49,572 nt of DNA from Acidobacteriota bacterium (GCA_947465645.1 CANIBQ010000035.1:1-49572); one strand, 5' to 3'; shown: positions 8,951 through 18,714, numbered from the stretch's first letter. A program made the numbers and translations. Notes: generated by a model from the letters alone, not told the origin.

Positions 8951-10459
8951 TCAGTCTTTTGCCTTGGGCGGCTCGGTCTCGAATGCGGACACGGTCGGAA
9001 CACTCCCCGGGAGTCCCAGCTCGCTCCATCGCGCGGCCACCTTGTCGTACACCGGCTTGCGGAGCATGCTGCGCTTCGAAAAGGTCGCGATGCTGCGATA
9101 GTCCTTGCACGCGTTGATCATCGCCTTCGATCCGTACAGCCGCTTCTCCGGAGGGTTCTGCGACGGGTCGAGACCGGTGCTCCACGTGTTTCGCAGCATG
9201 TCGATGTCGTCGATCGGGTTGCAGCGCGTGGCCATCGCCCAGATCACCTGATCCATGTCGGTCGGATCGACGTCATCGTCCACCGCGATGATCCACTTCG
9301 TGAAGTAGGCGCCGCCCGGCACCTGCGCGGCGAGCGCGAGCACCTGCGCCGCGTGCCCGGGGTACTTCTGCTCGAGGCTGACGACCGTCATCCCGAAGCC
9401 GCCGGCGGCGGCAGGATGCGAGTAGATCCCCTTGATGCCTGGCACGCCGAGCTTCTCGAAATCGTCCCAGATCCGCGCCGAGCGCAGGATGGCGAAGAAG
9501 CCGCTCTGCTCACACGACGGGTAGTCGGCCATGAGCGCGTTGGTCAGGATCGGGTTGGTGCGGTAATGGATGGCGGTGATGTCGACAAGCGGCGCCGCCG
9601 CCTCGGGCTTGCCGTAGTATCCGGTGAACTCGCCGAACGGCCCCTCGGCCTTTCTCGACTGCGGCTGGATGAGGCCTTCGACGACGAGCTCAGCGTTGGC
9701 GGGGATGAGCAAATCGGTGGTCGTCCCGCGGACAACCGGGATCGGCTCCCCTTTCACGCCGCCGGCGTACTCGTACTCGGAGATGTCCTTCGGAAATTTC
9801 TGGGAGCCGACCAGCATGAAGAGCGGATCGATACCCCACGCAGCCGCCACCTGCACCGCTTCGCCCTTCTGCCAGGAGCGCGTGATGTGCAGGAGGGCGT
9901 CCTTGCCCGGCGAGAGATAGAGGCCCGCCTGCGCCTTTCCCTGGAACATCATGCGGTAGGTGCCGATGTTGAGATAGCCGTTGTCAGGGTCGCGGGTGAT
10001 CACCGCGTCGGCGGTGCCGGCGTAACGGCCGCCGTCGAGGGGCCAATGGGTCGGGATTGGCAGCGCATTGAGATCGACGTCCGCGCCGGTGACCGTGTTC
10101 TCGTACACGGGCGCCTCATTCCGGGCGACCTCGCGGGGCGGAATCCGCGTCTTGAACTTCTCCTTCACGCGGCGAATCAGCTCCACCGTCGGCGTGTCGG
10201 GCGGCTCCTCCAGGCTCAACGCGGTGCGACGCAGGCTCGGCCCGAGGATGTTCCAGAGCATGCGTGCGCCGATGCCGTTGGCGTCCGCTGGGGCCGGCTG
10301 CTCGAACAGCACGGCCGGCGACGGCTGCCTCTTGGCCAGCAGGTAGGTCACCGCGCTCATCTCTTCGTCGCGGTCAACCGGTTGCGTCACGCGCACGAGC
10401 TCGCCGATGGCGTCGGCGCGCGCCAGCCATTCGCGGAGATCCTGAATAGGCCTTCCCAT
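8951..10459 (-). CDS. UbiD family (prenylated-FMN-dependent) decarboxylase
   Basis: Protein of about 502 residues, typical for UbiD. The catalytic triad of the family is visible: Arg near 170 (NIGTYR) and two Glu five residues apart near 273 and 278 (EGPFGEFTGYYG). The reaction is reversible non-oxidative decarboxylation of aromatic or alpha,beta-unsaturated acids using prenylated FMN. The ATG at 10459 overlaps the livF stop as TGATG; a GTG at 10462 is also possible. A GAGGA ribosome site lies about 9 bases upstream. No UbiX prenyltransferase gene is in the window, so the cofactor must be made elsewhere. Being last but one in a liv-type transporter operon, it probably acts on the transported acid rather than in ubiquinone synthesis; phenolic acids are the simplest guess. 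Confidence 0.87.
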   Translation of the reverse strand: MGRPIQDLREWLARADAIGELVRVTQPVDRDEEMSAVTYLLAKRQPSPAVLFEQPAPADANGIGARMLWNILGPSLRRTALSLEEPPDTPTVELIRRVKEKFKTRIPPREVARNEAPVYENTVTGADVDLNALPIPTHWPLDGGRYAGTADAVITRDPDNGYLNIGTYRMMFQGKAQAGLYLSPGKDALLHITRSWQKGEAVQVAAAWGIDPLFMLVGSQKFPKDISEYEYAGGVKGEPIPVVRGTTTDLLIPANAELVVEGLIQPQSRKAEGPFGEFTGYYGKPEAAAPLVDITAIHYRTNPILTNALMADYPSCEQSGFFAILRSARIWDDFEKLGVPGIKGIYSHPAAAGGFGMTVVSLEQKYPGHAAQVLALAAQVPGGAYFTKWIIAVDDDVDPTDMDQVIWAMATRCNPIDDIDMLRNTWSTGLDPSQNPPEKRLYGSKAMINACKDYRSIATFSKRSMLRKPVYDKVAARWSELGLPGSVPTVSAFETEPPKAKD

Positions 10460-11184
10460 CACTGTTTTTCCTCTGTCAGACGTTGGTCCTGAATCGCGAG
10501 CGCCTCTTCGAGCAGCGCGGGCTCGTCGATGAGCGCCTTGCTGCTTCTCTGCACCACGATGCGCCCGCGGACGAGCGCAATCGCCTCGTCGGTCATGTCG
10601 AGCGCGAGGCGCGCGTGCTGTTCGGCCAGGACGACTGACAGCCCGGCGCGGCGCAGCTCGGTGAACACGCCCGCAAGTTTATCCACGATTGTCGGCGCCA
10701 GCCCCTCAAACGGCTCGTCCAGCAGCATGACCGTAGGCTGCAGCGCCAGGGCGCGCGCAATACTGAGCATCTGCTGCTCGCCGCCCGAAAGCTGGTTGCC
10801 GTAGTTGCGGCGACGCTCCGCGAGCTGCGGAAACAGCTCGAAGATGCGGTCGAGCGTCCAGGCTCCCGGCGTCGCGCCGACGGTGATGTTCTCGAGCACC
10901 GACAGCGACGGAAAGATCTCGCGCTCCTGCGGCACGTACCCGACGCCGAGCCTGGCACGGCGCCAGGGCGGCGCCCCGGCGACATCCTGACCTTTGACCA
11001 GGATGCGGCCGTGGTGGAGCGTCGTATGACCGGCGATCGTCCGCATCAGCGTGCTCTTGCCGACACCGTTGCGGCCAAGGATCGCCAGCGCCGCGCCCTG
11101 CAGCAGCGAGACGCTGACGTCCTCGAGGATTACCGTCCGGCCGTACCCGGCGGTGACGTGCGAGAGTTCCAGGATATTAGGCAT
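10459..11184 (-). CDS. livF: Branched-chain amino acid-type ABC transporter ATP-binding protein (LivF-like)
   Basis: Protein of 241 residues starting at ATG 11184, which overlaps the end of livG by 8 bases. Walker A GRNGVGKST, ABC signature LSGGEQQM, Walker B VMLLDEP and the H-loop region (VVLAEQHARLAL) are all intact. The short length without a long C-terminal extension fits LivF rather than LivG. It energises uptake with LivG on the cytoplasmic side. The frame could be extended to 11289, but that part lies within livG and is not conserved in type, so it is rejected. The stop overlaps the UbiD start, indicating translational coupling. Confidence 0.9.
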   Translation of the reverse strand: MPNILELSHVTAGYGRTVILEDVSVSLLQGAALAILGRNGVGKSTLMRTIAGHTTLHHGRILVKGQDVAGAPPWRRARLGVGYVPQEREIFPSLSVLENITVGATPGAWTLDRIFELFPQLAERRRNYGNQLSGGEQQMLSIARALALQPTVMLLDEPFEGLAPTIVDKLAGVFTELRRAGLSVVLAEQHARLALDMTDEAIALVRGRIVVQRSSKALIDEPALLEEALAIQDQRLTEEKQ

Positions 11185-11941
11185 GTGTGCCCAGGTACAG
11201 CCTCCGGACCTCAGGATGCTCGCTGATCTCTTTCGGTGTCCCCTCGACCAGGATCGACCCGGCGACGAGCACGGCGATTCGCGTGGCAAAGCGGAAGACC
11301 ACGTCGATGTCGTGCTCGACCAGCAGCACCGCCATCGACGCCGGAAGCTTGGCTATCGCCTCGAAGATGATCCCGACCTCCGCTCGCGGGACGCCCGCCG
11401 CCGGCTCGTCGAGCAGCAGCAGTCTTGGCCGGAGCGCGAGTGCGATCCCGAGCTCCACCATCCGCTGCACGCCGTACGGCAGCACCTCGACGTGCGTGCG
11501 CGCCGCATCCTCGAGCCGCAGCACCGACAGAATCTCCGCCACGCGAGCATCGATCTCGGCGCCGACCGCGCGATCCGGCCGCAACAGTCCGGCGACACCC
11601 CGCTGCTCGGCCACCGCCAGCGCCAGGTTCTCCTCGAGCGTCAGGCGACGAAAGAGGCTCGTGATCTGAAACGTGCGCCCGACGCCCGCCTTGACGCGCG
11701 CCGGCTCGGCGAGCCGCGTCACGTCCTTCCCGTCGATCAGGATCCTCCCGGCAGTGGGAGGCAGGCGGCCGCCGATCAGATTGATCAGCGTCGTCTTGCC
11801 TGCCCCATTCGGGCCGATCAGGGCACAACGCGACCCTTCGTGCAGCGAGAAGTTCACGTCGTGCGTCACGTCGAGCGATCCAAACCGCTTCGACAGGCCG
11901 CGAAGCTCGAGCACGGGGGCCGGAGCGGTTGCCTGCGTCAT
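11177..11941 (-). CDS. livG: Branched-chain amino acid-type ABC transporter ATP-binding protein (LivG-like)
   Basis: Protein of 254 residues from ATG 11941, overlapping the livM stop as ATGA. Walker A GPNGAGKTT, Walker B LLLLDEP and the LivG-typical GRTFQITSLF are present. The ABC signature reads LPYGVQRMVE instead of the common LSYGQQR form, a mild degeneracy that is tolerated in this subfamily. With LivF it forms the ATPase pair of the transporter. An upstream in-frame start at 12040 would overlap livM deeply and is rejected. Confidence 0.9.
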   Translation of the reverse strand: MTQATAPAPVLELRGLSKRFGSLDVTHDVNFSLHEGSRCALIGPNGAGKTTLINLIGGRLPPTAGRILIDGKDVTRLAEPARVKAGVGRTFQITSLFRRLTLEENLALAVAEQRGVAGLLRPDRAVGAEIDARVAEILSVLRLEDAARTHVEVLPYGVQRMVELGIALALRPRLLLLDEPAAGVPRAEVGIIFEAIAKLPASMAVLLVEHDIDVVFRFATRIAVLVAGSILVEGTPKEISEHPEVRRLYLGTHA

Positions 11942-12885
11942 GCCGCCTGGCCTCGGACACGCTGCGAGAGCGCCGTCAGCCATCGTGTGAGCCCGCCCGG
12001 CGCGAAGAGGACGATCGCCAGGAGCATCGCGCCGATCCACAGGTACCAGTTCGTCGGATCCTCTCTCGCGAGGTAGTCCTGCATGACGACGTAGAGAGGC
12101 GCGCCGAGAAACGCGCCGTACCGGCGGCCGGCGCCGCCGAGAATCAGCATGACGAGGATCTCGCTCGAAAACTCGACGCTGACCGAGTTGAGCGCGACGA
12201 ACTCCGTCACTTGCGCCTGGAGGGCGCCGGCCACGCCGGCGAGCGTCGCGGAAATCACGAAGGCCACATGCAGCCGGCGGTCAACGGGCGTGCCAATCGC
12301 GCGCATCCTCGGCTCGTTCTCGCGAATGCCCACGAGCGACTTGCCGAAGTTCGAATCGATGACCGACCGGAACACCAGGAACCCGAGCGCCAGCACGATC
12401 GCCGCGTAGCCATACGCCACACGACCGTAGAGGTCGAACGCGAACTGCCCGAGGATCGGCGCCATCGTGATGCCCTGCAGGCCGTCGGCGCCTCCGGTCA
12501 GCCAGTTCATCCGGTTGGCCACTTCATGGACGATCAACACCGTCGCCAGGCTGAGCATGATCAGCGTGAGACGCCGGCTTCGCAGCAGCACCGCGCCGAA
12601 TGCCACGCCGAGGACGGCAGCGGCGACCCCGCCCGCAACGAGGCCGATCACCGGTTCCGTCGTCCCGCGCACCGCGAGTATGCCCGCCGAGTAGGCGCCG
12701 ATGCCGAAGAAGGCCGCGTGCCCGAGCGTCACCAGGCCGCAGTATCCAACCAGCAGGTCCAGCGACATCGCGCACATCGCCAGCACGAGCACGCGCGTGG
12801 CCAGATCGAGATAACCCGGCAGGAGGAATGGAAAAACGATCAGCGCGGCAATCACGGCGCCGTCGAGCAGCCGGCGCTGGTTCAC
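11938..12885 (-). CDS. livM: Branched-chain amino acid-type ABC transporter permease (LivM-like)
   Basis: Hydrophobic protein of 315 residues with about eight membrane helices and the permease signature region (LDLLVGYCGLVTLGHAAFFG) near residue 43. It starts with GTG at 12885, overlapping the livH stop as GTGA, and ends in an ATGA overlap with livG. Forms the inner-membrane channel with LivH. The relative order H-M-G-F is the canonical liv order. Confidence 0.9.
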   Translation of the reverse strand: MNQRRLLDGAVIAALIVFPFLLPGYLDLATRVLVLAMCAMSLDLLVGYCGLVTLGHAAFFGIGAYSAGILAVRGTTEPVIGLVAGGVAAAVLGVAFGAVLLRSRRLTLIMLSLATVLIVHEVANRMNWLTGGADGLQGITMAPILGQFAFDLYGRVAYGYAAIVLALGFLVFRSVIDSNFGKSLVGIRENEPRMRAIGTPVDRRLHVAFVISATLAGVAGALQAQVTEFVALNSVSVEFSSEILVMLILGGAGRRYGAFLGAPLYVVMQDYLAREDPTNWYLWIGAMLLAIVLFAPGGLTRWLTALSQRVRGQAA

Positions 12886-13760
12886 GCGTGGATCTTTGGC
12901 GCGAAGCCGTACGGCTTGCGGAAGAGCACCGCCATGACGACGAGCAGGATCAGGATGCGCCCGACTTCTGGCAGGAAATACCGGATCGTCGTGTCGGTGA
13001 TGCCGAAGGCGAGCGCGACGGCGAACGCTCCGCCGATGTTGCCCATCCCGGCGATGGCGACGACGATCAGGAAGTAGACAAGATAGTCATTCGGATAGCC
13101 CGGATAGATCGGCAGGAGGTCGGCGCCGAGGCTGCCGCCGAGCGCCGCCAGTCCTGTTCCGATCGCGAAACAGATCGAGAAGAGACGAGTCACGTTGATG
13201 CCGACCGACTCGGCCATCTGACGATTGTCGACCGCCGCCCGCACCGACGCGCCAAAGCGTGACCGCTCGATGCCCAGCCAGATGGCCAGCGCGACGATCG
13301 AGCCCATCACGACGAGAAATATCCGGTAGGCCGGGAAGACGCCCACGCCGGTGTCCACGCGCCCCGAGAGCCACGCAGGCAGCTCGATCGGCTGCGCCAG
13401 CGGACCGTAGACATATCGCGCCACCGCGATTGACATGAAGATGATGGCGATCGACAGCAGCACCTGGTCGAGGATCGGCGCCCCGTAGAAACGACGGTAG
13501 AGCACGCGCTCGAGCAGCATGCCGAATGCCGCTACCAGCACGACCGCCACCGCGACGCTCGGAAGGAATGGAAGGCCGAACCGCGACATCGCGGTCACCG
13601 TCAGGTATCCGCCCGTCATGGCGAACACACCGTGGGCGAGATTGACGAAGCGCATCAGGCCGAGCGTGACCGACAGGCCGACGGCCAGCAAGTACAGGAT
13701 CATGCCGTACGCCGTGCCGTAGAACGCAAGCGACCCGAGTAGATCGACGAGCTCACCCAT
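12882..13760 (-). CDS. livH: Branched-chain amino acid-type ABC transporter permease (LivH-like)
   Basis: Hydrophobic protein of 292 residues from ATG 13760, one base after the livK stop. The conserved stretch LSVTLGLMRFVNLAHGVFAM is near the N-terminus and GVNVT/GINVTRLFSICFAIG-type sequence is in the second half, both typical for LivH. It forms the second permease half. The frame is open to 13784, but that extension overlaps livK without a better start. Confidence 0.9.
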   Translation of the reverse strand: MGELVDLLGSLAFYGTAYGMILYLLAVGLSVTLGLMRFVNLAHGVFAMTGGYLTVTAMSRFGLPFLPSVAVAVVLVAAFGMLLERVLYRRFYGAPILDQVLLSIAIIFMSIAVARYVYGPLAQPIELPAWLSGRVDTGVGVFPAYRIFLVVMGSIVALAIWLGIERSRFGASVRAAVDNRQMAESVGINVTRLFSICFAIGTGLAALGGSLGADLLPIYPGYPNDYLVYFLIVVAIAGMGNIGGAFAVALAFGITDTTIRYFLPEVGRILILLVVMAVLFRKPYGFAPKIHA

Positions 13761-13761
13761 C

Positions 13762-15000
13762 TTAGGGTTGGCCGGCCGCCGCACCCTCGTTGGCGACTGG
13801 ATGAAGCTCTTTCCAGGGATCTTTCACCGAGGGAATTGTCGCGAACTCGATGTTTCGCAACGCGCCGTCCACATTTTCGACCCGGCGAATGTAGATGTTC
13901 TGGATGACGTCCCGGGTCTCGGGATCGATCGTCATCGGACCGCGGGGGCTGTCCGGATTGCTCCAGCGACTCAGCGTCTCCATCGTCCGCTTCAGCTCGA
14001 GATCGCCGTTCTGACTCTTGATCACGCTGACGATCGCCGCCATGCCGTCCCATCCGCCGGCGGCGAAATAACTTGGGACGCTGTCGGCGCCGTACGCCTT
14101 CTGCCACTCGGTCACGAACGTCCGGTTCGCCGGCCGGTCGCCCGACGATGAATAGTGCGACGAGGAGATCACGCCGAGCGCTGCGTCCCCCATGTTCTTC
14201 AACTCGTCGTCAGGCACGATCGCCGCAGGGCCGATCAACCGTATGCCGGCGGCAGCGAGGCCGAGGTCGTGATACGCCTTGATGAAGCGCGTGGCCTCGG
14301 GACCGCCGGGATTGAATCCGTACACCGCTTGCGGCTTCTCGCGGCGGATGCGTTCGAGGAACGGCACGTAGTCGGGGCTTCGCAGCGGGACGCGAATCGA
14401 GCTCACCAGCGTGCCGCCGCCGTCGGCAAAGCCCGCCTTGAAGGCTTCCTCAGCGTCGAGCCCGGCGGCGTAGTCGCTGACGACTGTGGAGACGCGCGTG
14501 ATGCCGTTCATCGCCGCCCACTTGCCGATGTGATAGCTGTGCTGCCACACCGTGAAGCCGACGCGGACGATGTACGGCGACAGCCGAGTGGTGTTGGAGG
14601 TGCCGCTCGACATCACGACATACGGAATCCCGGCCTTGGTCACGAGCGGGGCGATCGCGCTGACGTTGGGGGTCCACTGTCCGCCGGTGAGCAACTGCAC
14701 GCCGTCGCGCACCAGCAGCTCCTGCGCGAGCCGGCGCGCGATATCCGGCGATGGACCCGTTTCGTCACGCTTCACGATCTGCAGATCGATATCGGGTGGA
14801 AGCTCGCTGCGATGAAGCGTGAGATACAGCTCGGCGGCGCGATCGATCGCTTCTCCGATCGACGCGTCCGCGCCGGAGTAGGTCAGGATCATGCCGACCT
14901 TGATGACCTTCTTGGTCGTTGCGGGTGCGGTCGTGGAGCCGCAACCGATCGACGCGGCGACAACGAGGACGGCGATGAGGGCAATGAAGAATCGACGCAT
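13762..15000 (-). CDS. livK: ABC transporter substrate-binding lipoprotein (LivK-like)
   Basis: Protein of 412 residues from ATG 15000. The first residues form a lipoprotein leader (MRRFFIALIAVLVVAASIGC) with the lipobox SIGC, so Cys20 should be lipidated and the protein held at the periplasmic face. The mature part is a type I periplasmic binding protein (IKVGMILTYSGADASIGEAI at the start, then PYVVMSSGTSNTTRLSPYIV). An in-frame extension to 15105 would push the leader inward and is rejected. It is first in the tight livK-H-M-G-F-ubiD-flavin operon. The ligand cannot be read from sequence; linkage to a UbiD decarboxylase favours an aromatic or unsaturated carboxylate over leucine. Confidence 0.88.
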   Translation of the reverse strand: MRRFFIALIAVLVVAASIGCGSTTAPATTKKVIKVGMILTYSGADASIGEAIDRAAELYLTLHRSELPPDIDLQIVKRDETGPSPDIARRLAQELLVRDGVQLLTGGQWTPNVSAIAPLVTKAGIPYVVMSSGTSNTTRLSPYIVRVGFTVWQHSYHIGKWAAMNGITRVSTVVSDYAAGLDAEEAFKAGFADGGGTLVSSIRVPLRSPDYVPFLERIRREKPQAVYGFNPGGPEATRFIKAYHDLGLAAAGIRLIGPAAIVPDDELKNMGDAALGVISSSHYSSSGDRPANRTFVTEWQKAYGADSVPSYFAAGGWDGMAAIVSVIKSQNGDLELKRTMETLSRWSNPDSPRGPMTIDPETRDVIQNIYIRRVENVDGALRNIEFATIPSVKDPWKELHPVANEGAAAGQP

Positions 15001-15031
15001 ATCCGTGATGGCGGCGAGTATATACCGGGGT

Positions 15032-15622
15032 TCAGGAGATTCCTGCCGACCGTTCGACCTGCTCCCATAGTGCGACGCGCGATCGGCCGTCCTCGAGAAG
15101 CGCATCGAATTCGGCCAGCGTCCGCCGCACCCGCTCCCGATCGATACGCGTTCGATGCCGCATGGCGAGCTGGCGCGCGTCCTCCAGATCGACTGGCCTG
15201 GCGGCGGCGAGCTTGTAGACGATCAGATCCTCAGGAGCGCAGACGTGAAGCTCCAGGTCGAGAAACCGCACGACGGCCCGCCGTGTCAGCGCCTCCTTTT
15301 CAAACCGAAGCCACGCGAGACTGAGGTCTAGCTGGATCCCCGTCGGCCGGTGGACGAGGAGCAACACCTGAGTGCTCCTGGCAAATGTCAGCACGTCGTC
15401 AATGCGAGGGTGGATCTCGAATGTCGCAGCGAGCTTCACGATCTGATCGAGCGATATCCCCTCCCCTGAGACCGTCGCGTCGATATCGTCGGTGGTCCGG
15501 ACGTGCCCGTGCGCGATGACAGCCAGGCCTCCAATGAGCATGGCTGGAGCCGGAAGTGCGTCGAGAAAGGTTGAGACCGCTCGGAGGGCCCGCTCGTAGG
15601 GCTCCGGCTCGCCCGCCGTCAT
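15032..15622 (-). CDS. Nucleotidyltransferase-fold protein, AbiEii/MNT toxin-like
   Basis: Protein of 196 residues from ATG 15622, overlapping the preceding gene as ATGA. The N-terminal part has the minimal nucleotidyltransferase pattern: GGLAVIAHGHVRTTDDIDAT (about residues 31-50), with the two Asp of the metal site in TDDID; a further Asp in QLDLSLAWL may complete it. This is the pattern of AbiEii-like and MNT-domain toxins and of stand-alone nucleotidyltransferase genes next to small partner genes. The upstream gene (15619-15882) would be the partner. Toxin activity is an inference from family and arrangement. It lies 31 bases upstream of livK, on the same strand. Confidence 0.72.
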   Translation of the reverse strand: MTAGEPEPYERALRAVSTFLDALPAPAMLIGGLAVIAHGHVRTTDDIDATVSGEGISLDQIVKLAATFEIHPRIDDVLTFARSTQVLLLVHRPTGIQLDLSLAWLRFEKEALTRRAVVRFLDLELHVCAPEDLIVYKLAAARPVDLEDARQLAMRHRTRIDRERVRRTLAEFDALLEDGRSRVALWEQVERSAGIS

Positions 15623-15882
15623 CCGACGCGTGCAGCGCGCAGGCGGCGCCATGTGCGCCTGACGGGCTCGTCATCGGCCTCGCGTGAGTCATCGAACGGC
15701 GGACTCGACTCGCGGAGACGCAGCGCAACACCGATGAGCGAGAGCCCTGCTTCCAGGCAGGCGGCGGAGTTGGGTGTCGGCTCCGAGCGGATCAGCTCGT
15801 CCTGCGCCTCGTTCACAACTCGCCAGTTCGCGACCCATTGGCGCATCCGCTCACGGTCGGCGGGGCGGGTCGTTTCAGCCAT
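15619..15882 (-). CDS. Small hypothetical protein, candidate partner of the nucleotidyltransferase
   Basis: Protein of 87 residues from ATG 15882, preceded by GAGGGTGAC, a good ribosome site; the frame is open further upstream but has no better start. It is charged and helical in appearance (PADRERMRQWVANWRVVNEA) with no recognised domain. Its stop overlaps the start of the nucleotidyltransferase gene as ATGA, the arrangement of two-gene toxin-antitoxin operons in which the small antitoxin comes first. It is divergent from the restriction gene, with 116 bases between the two starts, where both promoters must lie. Confidence 0.6.
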   Translation of the reverse strand: MAETTRPADRERMRQWVANWRVVNEAQDELIRSEPTPNSAACLEAGLSLIGVALRLRESSPPFDDSREADDEPVRRTWRRLRAARVG

Positions 15883-15998
15883 GTCACCCTCTACGAACAT
15901 TGTACTCGCCACGCCGAAGCGACGTCCGTTGGAATCGACGCCGGTAAGGTAGCGGATCTTCGAGCCAGCGTTTATCATGCGTTGGCTCTCCAACCACG

Positions 15999-18714
15999 AT
16001 GTCACTCCATCCAGAGTTCCCACGGTCGCCATACGCCCCGCTCATTCCCTCGCAGCGGTGGTTCCCTGCCGACGAAACTCTTCGGAGCACGGCGTACGAG
16101 AAGCTCCTTCCGCCGCTGGTCGCCAAGATCCGCGAAGAGGTCCACGCCTGGCGCCAGAGCGGCTATCGCGGCGCGACGGCCACGTCGGCCAGCCTGCTGC
16201 ACTGGTGGTTCGACACCGATCACCTGCTCGAAGAGGCCGACGGGTCGCTGAGCCCCTTCCGCTACTACTTCGCGCAGCGCGAGGCAGTGGAGACGCTGAT
16301 CTGGCTCCACGACGTGAAGCAGGCGCGCGACAAGTTCGACCTGATGCGCTTCGACGCGTCCGGCGCCGTATCGTCAGGCATGTTCGACGAGGCGTGGCCG
16401 CGCTACGTGCTGAAGATGGCCACGGGTGCGGGCAAGACGAAGGTGATGTCTCTCCTCATCGCCTGGAGCTTCTTCCACCGGCTCTACGAGAGCGGACTCC
16501 ACGCTCTCACGCAACTTCCTCGTCATTGCGCCCAACATCATCGTCCTCGACCGGCTGCGCGCGGATTTCGACGGCCTGCGCATCTTCTTCAACGACCCGG
16601 TGCTCCCGGCCAACGGCCACGACGGCCGCAACTGGCGCGACGACTTCCAGGTGACGCTGCACATTCAAGACGATGTCCGCGCCGTGCGTGAGACGGGCAA
16701 CATCTTCCTGACGAATATTCATCGCGTGTTCCTGGGCGACGTCACCGAGCCGTCGCTCGATGATGATGACCTGCGCGACTACTTCCTGGATCCGTTCGGC
16801 GCCAAGCCCTCGGGCAAGACCACCGACAGCAAGACCGACCTGGGTGAAATCGTCCGCGAGGTGGAAGAACTGGCGGTCTTCAACGACGAGGCGCACCACA
16901 TCCACAACCCGAAGATGGCCTGGTTCAAGTCGATCCAGGACATCCACCACCGGATGCTGCAGAAAGACCGCCGCCTGGCCCTGCAGGTGGACGTCACCGC
17001 CACGCCGCGCCACGACAACGGCGCGATCTTCGTGCAGACGGTATCGGACTACCCCCTGGTCGAAGCCATCCACCAGAACGTGGTGAAGCATCCGGTGCTG
17101 CCGGATGCCGCCAGCCGGGCGAAGCTCCGAGAGGCGACGAGCGCCCTCTTCACCGAGAAGTACGAGGACTACCTGCGCCTGGGCATCGAGGAATGGCGCA
17201 AGAGCTACGCCGAGCACGAGCCGCTGGGCAAGAAGGCGGTGCTCTTCGTGATGGTGGACGACACCCGCAACTGCGACGACGTGGGCACGTACCTGGAACA
17301 GATCTGCCCCGAGCTGCAAGGCGCCGTGCTGGTGATTCACACCAAGCAGAACGGCGAGATCTCGGAGGCGGCGTCGGGCAAGAGCAAGGAGGAACTGGAG
17401 AAGCTCCGCAAGCAGTCCAACGAGATCGACTCCTGGAAGTCGCCCTATAAGGCCATCGTCTCGGTGCTGGTGCTCAAGGAGGGCTGGGACGTCCGCAACG
17501 TCACGACCATCGTCGGCCTCCGGGCGTTCGCGGCCGCGAGCAACATCCTGCCCGAACAGACGCTGGGCCGTGGCCTGCGGCGGATGTACTTCGGCACCGA
17601 CACGCAGGAGACCGTGTCGGTGATGGGCACACCGGCCTTCATGGAGTTCGTCGAGTCGATCCAGAGCGAGGGCGTCACGTTCGAGCACGTGCCGATGGGC
17701 GCCGGCGCCGCGCACCAGCAGTCGATCGTCGTGGAGGTCGACACGACCAACCCGGACAAGGACATCGCGACGCTCGACATACCGCTGCCCAGGCTCACGC
17801 GCCGATTCCATCGGGACTTCAAGGAACTGGACGGCCTGGACCCGGCCGCCTTCGGCAACACTCGCCTGCCGCTCAAGCCGTTCACGCCGGAACAGACGCG
17901 AGAGATCGTCTTCAAGCTGATGCTCGACGCCGAGACGCATCACACCGTGCTGCTCGACGGCTCAGGCCCGGCCGACTACCGCTCCGTCGTCGCCTTCTTC
18001 GCGCGGCAACTGCTCAAGGAGCTGCGCCTGGTCGGTGGCTACGACGTGCTGTACGGCAAGGTGAAGACGTTCATCCGCGAGCACCTGTTCGCGGGCGACC
18101 CAGTGAACCTGGAAGACCCGGTCGTGCTGCGCAACCTGTCGGAGCCAGAGGCCGGCAAGGTGCTCTTCGACTCGTTCAAAGCCGGCATCAACGCGCTCAC
18201 CGTGCAAGACGCCGGCAGCACGCGCATCGAGGACTGGATCCGGCTGCGCGACACGCGCCCCTTCCGAACGGACCATCGTCCGTACCTCGTGGCGAGCAAA
18301 TCCGTCTTCAACAAGGTCGTCGGCGAGCCGCACTCGGGCGGGTTCGAGCTATCGTTCGCGGCCTTTCTCGAAGCCGCGCCGGACGTGGCGGCGTTTGCGA
18401 AGAACTACCTCGCCGTGGGCTTCAAGCTGGACTACGTGAAGGCCGATGGCGACCTCTCGAACTATGTGCCCGACTTCATCGTACGCACCACCGACGGCAT
18501 CGTCTGGATTGTCGAGACCAAGGGACGTGAGGAGATCGACCTGCCGCAGAAGATGCAGCGGTTGAACCAGTGGTGCGCGGACGCCACGGCCGCGAGCGTA
18601 GACGATGGAGGCACTGTGTATCGCTTCGCGTTCGTGGACCAGGTGGGTTTCGAGCAGCACACGCCCAAGACCATGGCTGCCCTGGCGGCCAGCTTCACCG
18701 GGTATCAGTCGTGA
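15999..18714 (+). pseudogene. Type III-like restriction endonuclease subunit (Res), split by a one-base frameshift
   Basis: Read with one base removed near 16494, this is a 904-residue helicase-nuclease. Frame one (15999 to about 16494, 165 residues) carries Walker A ATGAGKT at 141-147. Frame two continues with NFLVIAPNIIVLDRLRADF, the DEAH box at 16885-16896, the helicase C-terminal motifs (EGWDVRNV, LGRGLRRM) and a C-terminal PD-ExK nuclease site: Asp codon at 18472, then Glu (18514) and Lys (18520) in VETKG. All motors and catalytic residues are intact, so only the extra base breaks it; the sequence reads AGCGGACTCC where AGCGACTCC would keep the frame. The partner Mod gene is at 19334-21697, intact. 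If the shift is real, the methylase is left without its nuclease; it may also be a sequencing error. Confidence 0.85.

Noticed and set aside
8948..10492. 514-residue plus-strand frame
   Set aside because: Antisense to the UbiD gene whose catalytic residues are conserved.
15017..15022. TATACT box before livK (minus strand)
   Set aside because: It lies only 16 bases from the ATG, leaving almost no leader for a ribosome site, and no matching -35 box is seen.
16507..17943. 478-residue minus-strand frame
   Set aside because: Antisense to the helicase part of Res; no motifs.
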